DNA of 47,689 bases from the NCBI GenBank assembly GCA_016213895.1, contig JACQZJ010000042.1, positions 1-47,689 on the forward strand, read 5' to 3'. Origin of the DNA: Planctomycetota bacterium (lineage in GTDB: Bacteria; Planctomycetota; B15-G4; JADJEK01). The notes beneath the pieces were generated by a model that worked only from the letters and a program-made list of their open reading frames with translations, was not told the origin of the DNA and ran no database searches. A program made the position numbers and the translations under genes. Position 1 is the first letter of the stretch. Each line of letters begins with the position of its first letter. Positions 8,181-15,727 of this stretch are shown in pieces.

Positions 8181-9049
8181 GCCTCGAGCCCCCGGCGGAT
8201 GTCAGGCGGGAGCGCGAAGAGCGCGACCGCGGCCGCGCCGTCGAGCGAGCGCGGCGACTTCGCCAGGCGGCGGCCGAGGCGCTCGTCCAGGCGCGCCGCG
8301 TCGAGAACGAGCGGCCGGCTCGAGGCGACGAGCACGCCCCACGTGCCGTAGAAGGAGGGCACGAAGACTCGCCCGGGCAGCACGTGCGCGAACACCGAGC
8401 GCACGCTCGCCAGCACGCGCGCGGCCTCGGGCACGCTCGCGCCGAAGACCGGGCCGTACTGCATGGCCAGCACGCCGTGCGGCTCGAGCCGCTCCTGCAG
8501 CAAGCGCAGGAAGGCCGGCTGGAACAGGTGCGCGGCCGGGCCGCCCTCTCCCGGGTCGACCAGGTCGAAGACGATGGCGTTATGGCGGTCAGCGAACCGG
8601 CGCAGGTGCTGCTCCGCGTCCTGGATGCAGAGGACGGTGCGCGCGTCGTCGAAGGCGCCGGCGTGATGGTCGGGCAGGTGCTTGCGGCAGGCGGCCACGA
8701 CCCTCCCGTCGAGGTCCACCATGACCGCGCGCGCGACGCTCTGGTGGCGCAGAACCTCGCGCAGGGTCGCCCCTTCACCGCCCCCCAGGATGAGCACGCT
8801 CCTCGGCCCGGGATCGTCGAGGAGGAGCAGGGCCGGATGCACCAGCGCCTCATGGTAGACGTGCTCGTCCCGCTCCGCGGACTGCAGGCGGCCGTCGAGC
8901 ACGAGCGCGCGGCCGTGCGCGGCGAGGTCGACGATGAGGATCTCCTGGTGCGGCGAGCGGCCGGAGTAGAGGACCTCCTTCACCTCGAGCTGGATGGTCT
9001 CGCCCGGGTCAGTGTCGTGCAGGAGCAGTGTGGGTGGGAGGGGCGTCAC
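8177..9049 (-). CDS. speE: Spermidine synthase-like aminopropyltransferase
   Basis: A 290-residue Rossmann-type protein of the spermidine synthase family, which moves an aminopropyl group from decarboxylated S-adenosylmethionine to a diamine. Visible features are a beta-rich N-terminal domain, the SAM-binding loop LGGGEGATLREVL (about 88-100), the acidic VDLDG after the next strand, and the DLVDP segment that carries the catalytic aspartate. It overlaps both neighbours by ATGA: speH upstream, which supplies the decarboxylated SAM, and the O-antigen ligase downstream. The family includes homospermidine, thermospermine and agmatine users, so the exact diamine substrate is not settled. No ornithine or arginine decarboxylase is in the window. 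Confidence 0.85.
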   Translation of the reverse strand: MTPLPPTLLLHDTDPGETIQLEVKEVLYSGRSPHQEILIVDLAAHGRALVLDGRLQSAERDEHVYHEALVHPALLLLDDPGPRSVLILGGGEGATLREVLRHQSVARAVMVDLDGRVVAACRKHLPDHHAGAFDDARTVLCIQDAEQHLRRFADRHNAIVFDLVDPGEGGPAAHLFQPAFLRLLQERLEPHGVLAMQYGPVFGASVPEAARVLASVRSVFAHVLPGRVFVPSFYGTWGVLVASSRPLVLDAARLDERLGRRLAKSPRSLDGAAAVALFALPPDIRRGLEA

Positions 9050-9420
9050 GGTGCCTTCGCGTCCGCGACGCCCGCGCCGAAGCCGCGCTTGACCTCGACG
9101 CGGCGCTGGCGCTTGGCCCGCAGGGCCAGCGCCAGGCGGTCGGCCGCGGCGCGCGCGTCGAAAGCGCTGCCGCAGGTGTAGATGTCGAGCGTGGCCTTGC
9201 CGAGGTCGGGCCAGGTGTGCACCGAAAGATGGGACTCGGCGATGAGCAGCACGCCCGAAACCGCGGGCGGGTCGAAGGTGTGGAAGGCCTCGGCGACGAT
9301 GGTCGCGCCGCCCAGGAGCGCGGCCTCGCGCAGGCCGGCCCGGAGCGCGGCGCTGTCCTGCAGGAGCTCGCGCGGGCAGCCGTCGAGGTCCAGCAGCACG
9401 TGCGTGCCGAGATCGGTCAT
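9046..9420 (-). CDS. speH: S-adenosylmethionine decarboxylase proenzyme
   Basis: A 124-residue protein of the short bacterial/archaeal AdoMetDC type. The self-cleavage site is clear: in AESHLSVHTWP, cleavage between Glu62 and Ser63 would turn Ser63 into the pyruvoyl cofactor, and His68 and Cys84 fit the processing and catalytic residues of the family. It makes decarboxylated SAM for the speE-like enzyme encoded immediately downstream with an ATGA overlap. GGAG lies 6-9 bases before the ATG. A TACACT hexamer on this strand at 9463-9458 is a possible -10 element giving a leader of about 30 bases. Length and motif agree well with SpeH. Confidence 0.92.
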   Translation of the reverse strand: MTDLGTHVLLDLDGCPRELLQDSAALRAGLREAALLGGATIVAEAFHTFDPPAVSGVLLIAESHLSVHTWPDLGKATLDIYTCGSAFDARAAADRLALALRAKRQRRVEVKRGFGAGVADAKAP

Positions 9421-9536
9421 CGTCGTCTCCGTGTCGCTTTCCGGGTAGAGTCGGGCGAGTGTACCGCGAGCGCGCGAACCGCGGTACGCGCTTCCGGCGC
9501 CCGCTGCCGGCGCGCCGGCCGAGGGACGAGAACGTG

Positions 9537-10652
9537 ATGCGATCGATCGTGCTTCTGCTCGCTCTCGCTGCGCCAGGCGGAGTGGGCGCAGACGAACACG
9601 GCGTGCCCCTTCAGTTGAAGAAGCCGCGCGTGCTCTTCTCCGCCACGCCGACGCTCGCGGGCCGCATCCTGGTCGCGGGCGGCCTGAGCGATTCGTCCTC
9701 GCCGCTCTCGGCTCGCGGCGATGCCGAGCTGCTCGATCCGGCGCGCGGCGCGGAGCGCGTCGTCGCCAGCCTGCCCCTGGGGAACGGCCTGCTGCGGGCG
9801 CGCGCCTGGCACGCGGCTGCGCCGCTCGACGACGGCCGCGTGCTCATCGCCGGCGGGATCGGCCAGGCGTGCGTCCTGGTCTACGAACCGGATGGCGGCC
9901 TGCACGGCGCGTTCGTGTCCGCCGGCCCCCTGCCGGGAGGGCCGCGCGCAGACCTGACCGCCACGCCGCTCTTGGACGGCCGCGTGCTCCTCTGCGGCGG
10001 CATGGACGTCGCGGGCAAGCCGGCGGCGCACACGGACCTCTTCGACCCGACGACCTCGACGCTTGCCGCCGGGCCCTCGCTCTTGCGGCCGCGCAGCGCG
10101 CACGCCGCCGTGCTGCTCGAGGACGGCCGTGTCCTGATCGCCGGCGGCATCGGAGAGGACACCACCGAGCTGTTCGATCCGGCGGAAGGGACCTTCGTCG
10201 CGGGGCCGCGCCTGCTGCACGTGCGGGACGACCTGCGCGCCACCAGGCTGCTGGACGGCCGCGTGCTCCTCACCGGCGGCCAGGACGAGGGCGGGCGCAC
10301 GACCGCGACCGCCGAGCTGTTCGACCCGGCGAGCAACGAGTTGACCCGAGCCGCCGATCTCCATGCCGATCGCGCGGACCACGCGCAGCTGCTTCTGCCT
10401 GACGGCCGCGTCCTCTTGCTCGGCGGGGAGCATGACGACGCCGAAAGCGCGGACCTGGTGCTCGACTCCGTGGAGTGCTTCGATCCGGAGAGCGGGGACT
10501 TCCGGCTCTGTCCGCCCCTGTCCGAGCCGCGCGACGACCATCAGGCCGTGCTCCTGCAGGACGGGCGCGTGGCCGTGATCGCCGGCCAGGGAAAGGGCGA
10601 CGTGGCGCTCTGCTCGGTGGAGTTCTACGCGCCGCCGGCGCCGGCGGAGTGA
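9537..10652 (+). CDS. Exported Kelch-like beta-propeller protein
   Basis: A 371-residue protein. ATG 9537 is chosen because a short signal peptide (MRSIVLLLALAAPGGVGA) follows directly and a purine-rich GAGGGACGAG precedes it. The body holds seven Kelch-type units, each with a conserved DGRVL/I-x-GG strand followed about 35 residues on by an ELFDP or similar strand, which fits a seven-bladed propeller. No enzyme motif is present, so a binding role in the periplasm or outside the cell is likely. It converges with the pseudopilin gene, leaving only 4 bases between the two stops. The region upstream is shared with the divergent speH. Confidence 0.8.
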   Translation: MRSIVLLLALAAPGGVGADEHGVPLQLKKPRVLFSATPTLAGRILVAGGLSDSSSPLSARGDAELLDPARGAERVVASLPLGNGLLRARAWHAAAPLDDGRVLIAGGIGQACVLVYEPDGGLHGAFVSAGPLPGGPRADLTATPLLDGRVLLCGGMDVAGKPAAHTDLFDPTTSTLAAGPSLLRPRSAHAAVLLEDGRVLIAGGIGEDTTELFDPAEGTFVAGPRLLHVRDDLRATRLLDGRVLLTGGQDEGGRTTATAELFDPASNELTRAADLHADRADHAQLLLPDGRVLLLGGEHDDAESADLVLDSVECFDPESGDFRLCPPLSEPRDDHQAVLLQDGRVAVIAGQGKGDVALCSVEFYAPPAPAE

Positions 10653-10656
10653 GCCG

Positions 10657-11175
10657 CTACTCGATGACGGCGATGACGTCGTCGCCGCCGGCCGTGGTGG
10701 CCGAGGGCGCGGTCTCGACCTGCCCGTTCGGGCCGGCGCACAGCGCCACGACCCGCTCGGCGCTGCTGAAGTAGCCGTTCACGTTCACCAGGTAGGCCCG
10801 TCCCCAGGGATCGGCGCCCACGTCCGCGTCGAGGTAGGGTCCCTTCCAGCCCTCGCCGGCCATGGTGCCGTCCGTGAGGAAGCGCGCGAGGTGCAGGGCG
10901 GGGCCGGAGGCGAAGGCGTTGTTCGCCGGCAGCACGCCGTCGCCGTAGAGGAAGTGGAAGTGCGTGGCGCCGGAGTGCCCGGTCGGGAAGGTGCGCGTCG
11001 CCTGGACGTAGTCTTGCACCCCGGCGGCGATCCGCGCCAGGTCGCGATCGACCTTCTCCCACTGGTCGTCGAGTCTCTTCATGGAGACGATCGGCACGAC
11101 CAGTCCCGCCAGCGCGATCACGATACCCACGCTCACGAGCATCTCGACCAGGTTGAACCCGTGGTTCCGCAGCAT
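10657..11175 (-). CDS. Type II secretion/type IV pilin-like major pseudopilin (GspG-like)
   Basis: A 172-residue protein. ATG 11175 is chosen over an upstream start because GGAGG precedes it and the class III prepilin leader then has the usual form: MLRNHG, cleavage, then FNLVEMLVSVGIV. Glu at mature position 5 (in FNLVE) is the residue needed for pilin assembly. The following 20 residues are the hydrophobic N-terminal helix, which also acts as a membrane anchor. The C-terminal part has the GspG-type DPWGRAYLVN motif. No prepilin peptidase, ATPase or secretin gene is nearby, so it is an orphan pseudopilin in this window. Planctomycete genomes carry many such orphans. Its partner machinery is unknown. 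Confidence 0.8.
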   Translation of the reverse strand: MLRNHGFNLVEMLVSVGIVIALAGLVVPIVSMKRLDDQWEKVDRDLARIAAGVQDYVQATRTFPTGHSGATHFHFLYGDGVLPANNAFASGPALHLARFLTDGTMAGEGWKGPYLDADVGADPWGRAYLVNVNGYFSSAERVVALCAGPNGQVETAPSATTAGGDDVIAVIE

Positions 11176-11268
11176 GAGAGCCTCCGTCGGGGCCGCTCTT
11201 CGCGGCTGGACCCGGCTTCTCTCATCGCGCAATCGCGGCCCCGGACTTGAGCGGAACCGGCGCGCGCC

Positions 11269-11988
11269 TCACACCAGGCGCAGCTTGAAGCGCCCGTCGT
11301 ACGTGCTCGAGCAGCTGCCGCACGAGGCCATGCGCAGGCGCCGCTGGCGCGGGTAGCGCTCGCCGCAGGCGGGGCACTCGTAGACGTAGCGGGGCGGCGG
11401 GGGCTCGCGCTCCGCGGGATCGAAGAGCAGGCGCGCCAGCACCAGGTCGCGCTCGTCGTACCGGCGCCGCGCGGCCGGATCGGCGCGCCGGTACGGCTGC
11501 GGCAGGGGACGCAGGCGGTGGTAGGAGATGATCTCTCCCGGGCGCGCCAGCTCCGGCAGCGCGATGCCGCTCTCGGCCGCGCGATCGGCGAGCGAGCGCA
11601 CCAGGGACTCGAAGGCGCGCCCGTGGCAGAGCGGCGCGGCCGTTCCGTCGAAGGCGCGGTCGATGTGCAGGAGTTCATGCGCCACGTCCTCGGCCTGCTC
11701 GCGCGGCGAGAGGAAGAGGAAGCGCGGCAGCACGAACGAGATGACGTAGCGCATGTCGCGGCCATGCAGGCAGAGAACCGGCAGCTCCCAGCGCCCGTCC
11801 GCGGAGACGCGCTGCCGCGAGTCGGAGAAGCGCGTGAAGTGGCAGGCCGCGCGCTTCCCCTCGAGCCCGGCGCGCCCGCGCGTGGCCACCACCAGGATGC
11901 GCTCCGCGTCCACGTAGTCGCGGAAGGGCGGCAGGGACGCAAAGTCCCGCACGGCGTCGTGCAGAAGGTCGGTGACTGGCGCACGCAT
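11269..11988 (-). CDS. SprT-like zinc metallopeptidase with C-terminal zinc ribbon
   Basis: A 239-residue cytoplasmic protein from ATG 11988. An upstream in-frame ATG at 12036 exists, but a TACAAT hexamer on this strand lies 13 bases before 11988 and the family homology begins there. The active site is HELLH at residues 104-108 with a third likely ligand in CHGRAF (His122), the HExxH...HGxxF layout of SprT-like proteases. Near the C-terminus, four cysteines in two CxxC pairs (CPAC and CGSC) form a zinc ribbon, as in SprT/Spartan proteins. Those act on DNA-protein crosslinks in the eukaryotic relatives; the bacterial role is less certain. It is divergent from the lipoprotein gene at 12057. Confidence 0.75.
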   Translation of the reverse strand: MRAPVTDLLHDAVRDFASLPPFRDYVDAERILVVATRGRAGLEGKRAACHFTRFSDSRQRVSADGRWELPVLCLHGRDMRYVISFVLPRFLFLSPREQAEDVAHELLHIDRAFDGTAAPLCHGRAFESLVRSLADRAAESGIALPELARPGEIISYHRLRPLPQPYRRADPAARRRYDERDLVLARLLFDPAEREPPPPRYVYECPACGERYPRQRRLRMASCGSCSSTYDGRFKLRLV

Positions 11989-12001
11989 TTCGGCCGCGGG
12001 G

Positions 12002-12007
12002 ATTGTA
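12002..12007 (-). promoter_or_regulatory. Possible -10 element for SprT-like gene
   Basis: On the minus strand this reads TACAAT, 13 bases before ATG 11988, so a transcript would begin about 5 bases from the start codon. No convincing -35 box is visible. On the plus strand the same AT-rich patch may also serve the lipoprotein gene at 12057. Confidence 0.35.
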
Positions 12008-12056
12008 GTCTCCTCGCTGCGATCCCGGCCGGACAATCGCCTCGCGGAGCCTGCGC

Positions 12057-13169
12057 ATGCGGAAGCACGACTTGATGTCCAGCGCGGCGCGCGCCAGCGC
12101 GCTCCTTCTCCTGCTGGCGCTCGGCGCCTGCCAGACCGAGGGCGAGGGCGTCGACCTCTTCCCCCTGTACCGCAACGTGCGCACGGGGGAGGCGCGGGAG
12201 TTCTCCCTGCTTTTCCCGCTCAGCAACTTCGAGTGGGACGAGCAGGAGACGCTCACCTGGACCATCCCCTTCCACGTGCACTGGCGCCGTGGCGCGCACG
12301 AGCAGATCACGCTCGTACCGGTCCTCCCGCTCTACTTCCACCAGCGCAACCTGCGCGCGGACATCGAGGGCGTGTTCCCGCTCTTCTCGCGCTCCGTGCA
12401 AGGAGGGCGCACCGAGACCTCGCTCCTGGTGCTGCTCGCCGACTGGGCGACGCGCAGCGGCGACGACGGCCTGGCCGCGCTCTCGGTCTTCCCGCTGTTC
12501 CAGTGGCGGAGGGAGGGCGCGGGCGCGCGCTTCAGCCTGGTGCGCGGCCTGGAGCTCTCCCCGACCGGGCCGATGGTGTCGCTCCTGGACGTGGACTGGA
12601 CCGGCCTCAGCTACGGCGAGGGCGAAGACGAGCGCGCCCTGGCGATCGACGCCGGCGCCGTGCTCGGGCGCATCGTCAACCTCCTCCACTACGGCGACGC
12701 CGGTTCGCACACCGAGGTGCGCGTGCTCACGCTCCTCGCCAACGAGGAGTGGTCCCTCATCCACTGGCGCGCGCCGCACGCGGGCGCGCCCGGCGCGGAC
12801 GGCGCGCGCCTCGTGCTCTTCCCCTTCTACTGGGACATCCAGCACGGGGCGGCGGAGCGCACGCGCGTGCTCTGGCCGTTCTACGGCTTTCGCGAGCGGG
12901 ACGGCCGCGCGGTCCTGCACTACGTGCTCTTTCCGCTGCTCCGCCTCGTCGACGACGAGGAGCGCGAGCGGAGCGGTTTCGACGTGCTCTGGCCGTTGAT
13001 CGGCCACGAGACCAATCCGATCGAGTCGAGCTTCTGGTTCCATCCCCTGTTCCAGTACACGGGCTTCGACGGCGGCTACGAGTGGTCCGTGCTGCTCAAC
13101 ATGTTCGGCTACGGGCGGAAGGACGAGCAGAAGCGGGTCCGCCTGTTCTGGTGGCCCTGGGTGCTGTGA
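12057..13169 (+). CDS. Lipoprotein with repeated FPLF/WPFY-type motifs, function unknown
   Basis: A 370-residue protein with a lipoprotein signal ending in LLALGAC, so Cys25 should be lipidated. GGAG lies 8 bases before the ATG. The mature part is built from irregular repeats of about 35-45 residues, each with an aromatic-Pro-aromatic core (DLFPLY, LLFPLS, PVLPLYF, GVFPLF, SVFPLF, VLFPFY, VLWPFY, VLFPLL, VLWPL, WFHPLF). The alternation of charged and aromatic residues looks like a repeating beta-strand scaffold, perhaps a propeller or barrel at the outer membrane. I do not recognise a named family. It is followed 32 bases later by the Tat-exported hydrolase on the same strand, so the two may be co-transcribed. 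Confidence 0.75.
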   Translation: MRKHDLMSSAARASALLLLLALGACQTEGEGVDLFPLYRNVRTGEAREFSLLFPLSNFEWDEQETLTWTIPFHVHWRRGAHEQITLVPVLPLYFHQRNLRADIEGVFPLFSRSVQGGRTETSLLVLLADWATRSGDDGLAALSVFPLFQWRREGAGARFSLVRGLELSPTGPMVSLLDVDWTGLSYGEGEDERALAIDAGAVLGRIVNLLHYGDAGSHTEVRVLTLLANEEWSLIHWRAPHAGAPGADGARLVLFPFYWDIQHGAAERTRVLWPFYGFRERDGRAVLHYVLFPLLRLVDDEERERSGFDVLWPLIGHETNPIESSFWFHPLFQYTGFDGGYEWSVLLNMFGYGRKDEQKRVRLFWWPWVL

Positions 13170-13201
13170 CGGCGCGGCCCGGGCGGCGTGGAGGCGAGGC
13201 G

Positions 13202-14323
13202 ATGACACGCATGACGCGACGATCCTTCCTCGAGGGCGTGGCCGCCACGGGCGCGGCCGCGTTGACGCAGCCCGCCTGCGCCGCGAGCCGTCCTGCGCCG
13301 GCGGGGGCCGCGGTCGCGCGCCGTGCACCCGCGCCGCTCGTCATCGCCAGCGCCAACGGCTGGCGCGGGGCCGCGCGGCCGGACGATCCCGCGCCGCGCC
13401 AGAGCGCGGTGGAGACGGCGCTCGCGCTGCTCGGCGACGCCGAGGTCGCGGCCGGGAAGTACGGCCTGCTGGAGGCGGTGGTCGCGGGAGTGGGCGTGGT
13501 GGAGGACGACCCGGAAGACCACAGCGTCGGCCTCGGCGGGCTGCCGAACGAGGAGGGCGTGGTGCAGCTCGACGCCGCGGTCATGTTCGGCCCCACGCAC
13601 CAGGCCGGAGCCGTGGCCGCTCTCGAGAACATCCAGAACCCGGCGCGTGCCGCCATGTACGTGCTGCGCTACACCGATCACGCGCTCATCGTCGGCCCGG
13701 GCGCGTACCGCTTCGCGCGCGCCTTCGGTATGCCGCACGCTGAGCTGCTCACCGAGGAGGCGCGCAAGATGTGGCTCTACTGGAAGCAGCGCGCGAACGA
13801 GCGGGACGACTGGCTCACGCCGCCGGACGAGCAGGTGGAGGAGAGCGTGCGCCGCGCCTACAGCGGCGGCACGATCCACCTCTCCGCGCTCGACGCGCAG
13901 GGCGACCTGGCGGCCGCCACCACGACCAGCGGCCTTTCCTACAAGATCTCCGGCCGCGTCGGCGACTCGCCGCTCGTGGGCGCGGGCCTGTTCTGCGACA
14001 ACGACGTCGGCGCCGCCGGCGCCACGGGCCGCGGCGAGGAGGTGATCGTCAACTGCGGCGCGTACGCGGTTGTCGCGGCCATGCGGCGCGGCCTGGAGCC
14101 GAAGGACGCCTGCCTCGAGACCCTGAAGGAGGTGGCGGAGAAGGCGCGCCGGCGCGGCCTGTTCCAGGACGGCAAGCCGTCCTTCGGGCTGTCCTTCTAC
14201 GCCCTGCGCAAAGACGGGGCCTACGGCTCGGCCGCGATGTTCGAGGGCGGCACCTTCGCGGTCGCGGACGCGGCCACGGGCGCGGGGCGCCACGAGCCCT
14301 GCGCCTGGCTCTACGACCGCTGA
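13202..14323 (+). CDS. Glycosylasparaginase-type N-terminal-nucleophile hydrolase, Tat-exported
   Basis: A 373-residue protein. Residues 1-30 form a twin-arginine signal (TRRSFLEG then a hydrophobic Ala-rich stretch ending in QPACA), so it is folded before export; the Cys could even be lipidated. The rest matches the N4-(beta-N-acetylglucosaminyl)-L-asparaginase family, Ntn hydrolases that cleave themselves before a Thr. The nucleophile is Thr224 in YSGGTIHLSALD, followed by the conserved ATTTSG strand and the substrate loop GRVGDSPLVGAG, then DNDVGAAGATGRGE. The family cleaves the Asn-GlcNAc bond or acts on isoaspartyl/asparagine substrates. The usual His before the nucleophile is Gly here, as in some bacterial branches. 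It lies between the repeat lipoprotein and dihydroorotase. Confidence 0.85.
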   Translation: MTRMTRRSFLEGVAATGAAALTQPACAASRPAPAGAAVARRAPAPLVIASANGWRGAARPDDPAPRQSAVETALALLGDAEVAAGKYGLLEAVVAGVGVVEDDPEDHSVGLGGLPNEEGVVQLDAAVMFGPTHQAGAVAALENIQNPARAAMYVLRYTDHALIVGPGAYRFARAFGMPHAELLTEEARKMWLYWKQRANERDDWLTPPDEQVEESVRRAYSGGTIHLSALDAQGDLAAATTTSGLSYKISGRVGDSPLVGAGLFCDNDVGAAGATGRGEEVIVNCGAYAVVAAMRRGLEPKDACLETLKEVAEKARRRGLFQDGKPSFGLSFYALRKDGAYGSAAMFEGGTFAVADAATGAGRHEPCAWLYDR

Positions 14324-14351
14324 GCCGTGTCCGCGCCCGGGGGACGAGCCG

Positions 14352-15648
14352 ATGAGCGCTGACCTCTTGGTCAAGGGAGGACGGGTCGTTGGCGCGGGCG
14401 GCGTGCAGGCCGAGGACATCCTGGTGCGGGACGGCCGCGTGGCCGAGAGGGGCAGGGACCTCATCCCGCCGCCTCGCTGCCCCGTGCTCGACGCGGCCGG
14501 CAAGCTGGTCTTTCCCGGTCTGATCGACGCGCACGTGCATTTCCGCGAGCCGGGCCTGGAGCACAAGGAGGACCTCGCCTCGGGGTCGCTCGCCGCGGTG
14601 GCGGGCGGCGTGACCTCGTTCCTGGAGATGCCGAACACGCGGCCGCCGACCGTGGGCCCGCAGGAGCTGGCGGACAAGCTCCGCCGCGCGGCCTTGCGCG
14701 CGCTCGCGGATCACGCCTTCTTCCTCGGCGCCTCGACCGAGAACGCCGAGCGCCTGGCGGAGTGGGAGAGGCTGCCGGGCTGCGCCGGCGTCAAGGTCTT
14801 CATGGGCGCCTCGACCGGCAGCCTGCTCGTGGGAGACGACGCCGCGCTCGAGCGCGTGCTGCGCTCGGGCACGCGGCGCGTGGCGGTGCACGCCGAGGAC
14901 GAGGCGCGCCTGGCCGAGCGGCGCGCGGCGCTCGCCCGCGGCGCGTTGGTGAGCGTCCATCCGCACGTACGCGACGTGGAGTGCGCGCTCCGCGCCACGC
15001 GGCGGCTGCTCGACCTCGCGGAACGCACCGGCCGCCGCGTGCATCTCCTGCACGTGAGCAGCGCCGAGGAAGTGGCGCTCTTGCGCGAGCGCGATCTCGG
15101 CGATCTCGTCACCAGCGAGGTCACGACGCACCACCTGGTTCTGGCGGCTCCCGAGTGCTACGAGCGGCTCGGCGCGCGCGTGCAGATGAACCCGCCGATC
15201 CGCGACGCTCGTCGAGGGCGTGATCCCGTGCATCGGCAGCGATCACGCGCCGCACACGCTCGCGGAGAAGGCGCGCCCCTACCCGGAGAGCCCTTCCGGC
15301 ATTCCCGGCGTGCAGACGACGCTGCCGCTCCTCTTGACCGCGGTGCGGGACGGCTGGCTGAGCGAGGCGCAGATCGTCGAGCGCTGCGTGCTCGGCCCGG
15401 CGGCAGCGTTCGGCATCCGCGGCAAGGGGGAGATCGCGATCGGCGCGGACGCCGATCTCGTGCTCGTCGATCCGCAGGAGCGCGGGCCGCTCGCGCGCGA
15501 GCGGCTCCTGAGCCGCGCCGGCTACAGTCCCTACGAGGGCGTGGCGCTTGCCGGCTGGCCGGTGGCCACGGTCCTGCGCGGGGCCGTCGTCTGGAGCGGC
15601 GGGGAGACGTCCGGCCCGCCGCGCGGCCGGCCGCTTTCCTTCGCCTGA
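14352..15648 (+). pseudogene. pyrC: Dihydroorotase, interrupted by an internal deletion/frameshift
   Basis: The first part (from ATG 14352) is a normal amidohydrolase-fold dihydroorotase: metal ligands in DAHVHFREPG, the lysine to be carboxylated in GVKVFMGASTG, a His in LLHVSS, then VTTHHL and MNPPIRD. The next expected segment is in the +1 frame: it resumes as LVEGVIPCIGSDHAPHT, with the catalytic Asp of SDHAPH, and continues to the TGA at 15646-15648. About nine or ten codons (an ADRxALW-like helix) are missing at 15203-15208 and the frame is broken. Either the gene is dead or the sequence has an assembly error there. If whole, it would cyclise carbamoyl-aspartate in pyrimidine synthesis. 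A non-canonical hydantoinase-like role is less likely given the motifs. Confidence 0.8.
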
Positions 15649-15682
15649 CGCACTGCTCGCCCGCGCGACGGCCCGGCGAGCG

Positions 15683-15688
15683 TATACT
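15683..15688 (+). promoter_or_regulatory. Possible -10 element for beta-helix gene
   Basis: TATACT, 39 bases before ATG 15728, followed by a GGAGG at 15689-15693 and a purine-rich GGAGACCGACC directly before the ATG. No clear -35 box is visible. Confidence 0.4.
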
Positions 15689-15727
15689 GGAGGCGCTCCT
15701 CCCGCCCGCACGCACCGGAGACCGACC

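Noticed and set aside
11133-13328. Large minus-strand open frame across the SprT-like and lipoprotein genes
   Set aside because: It spans two well-supported genes and has low-complexity His/Arg/Ala composition without any domain.
15200-15215. Programmed frameshift in dihydroorotase
   Set aside because: There is no slippery heptamer or stimulatory hairpin, and conserved residues are missing at the join, so a deletion explains it better.
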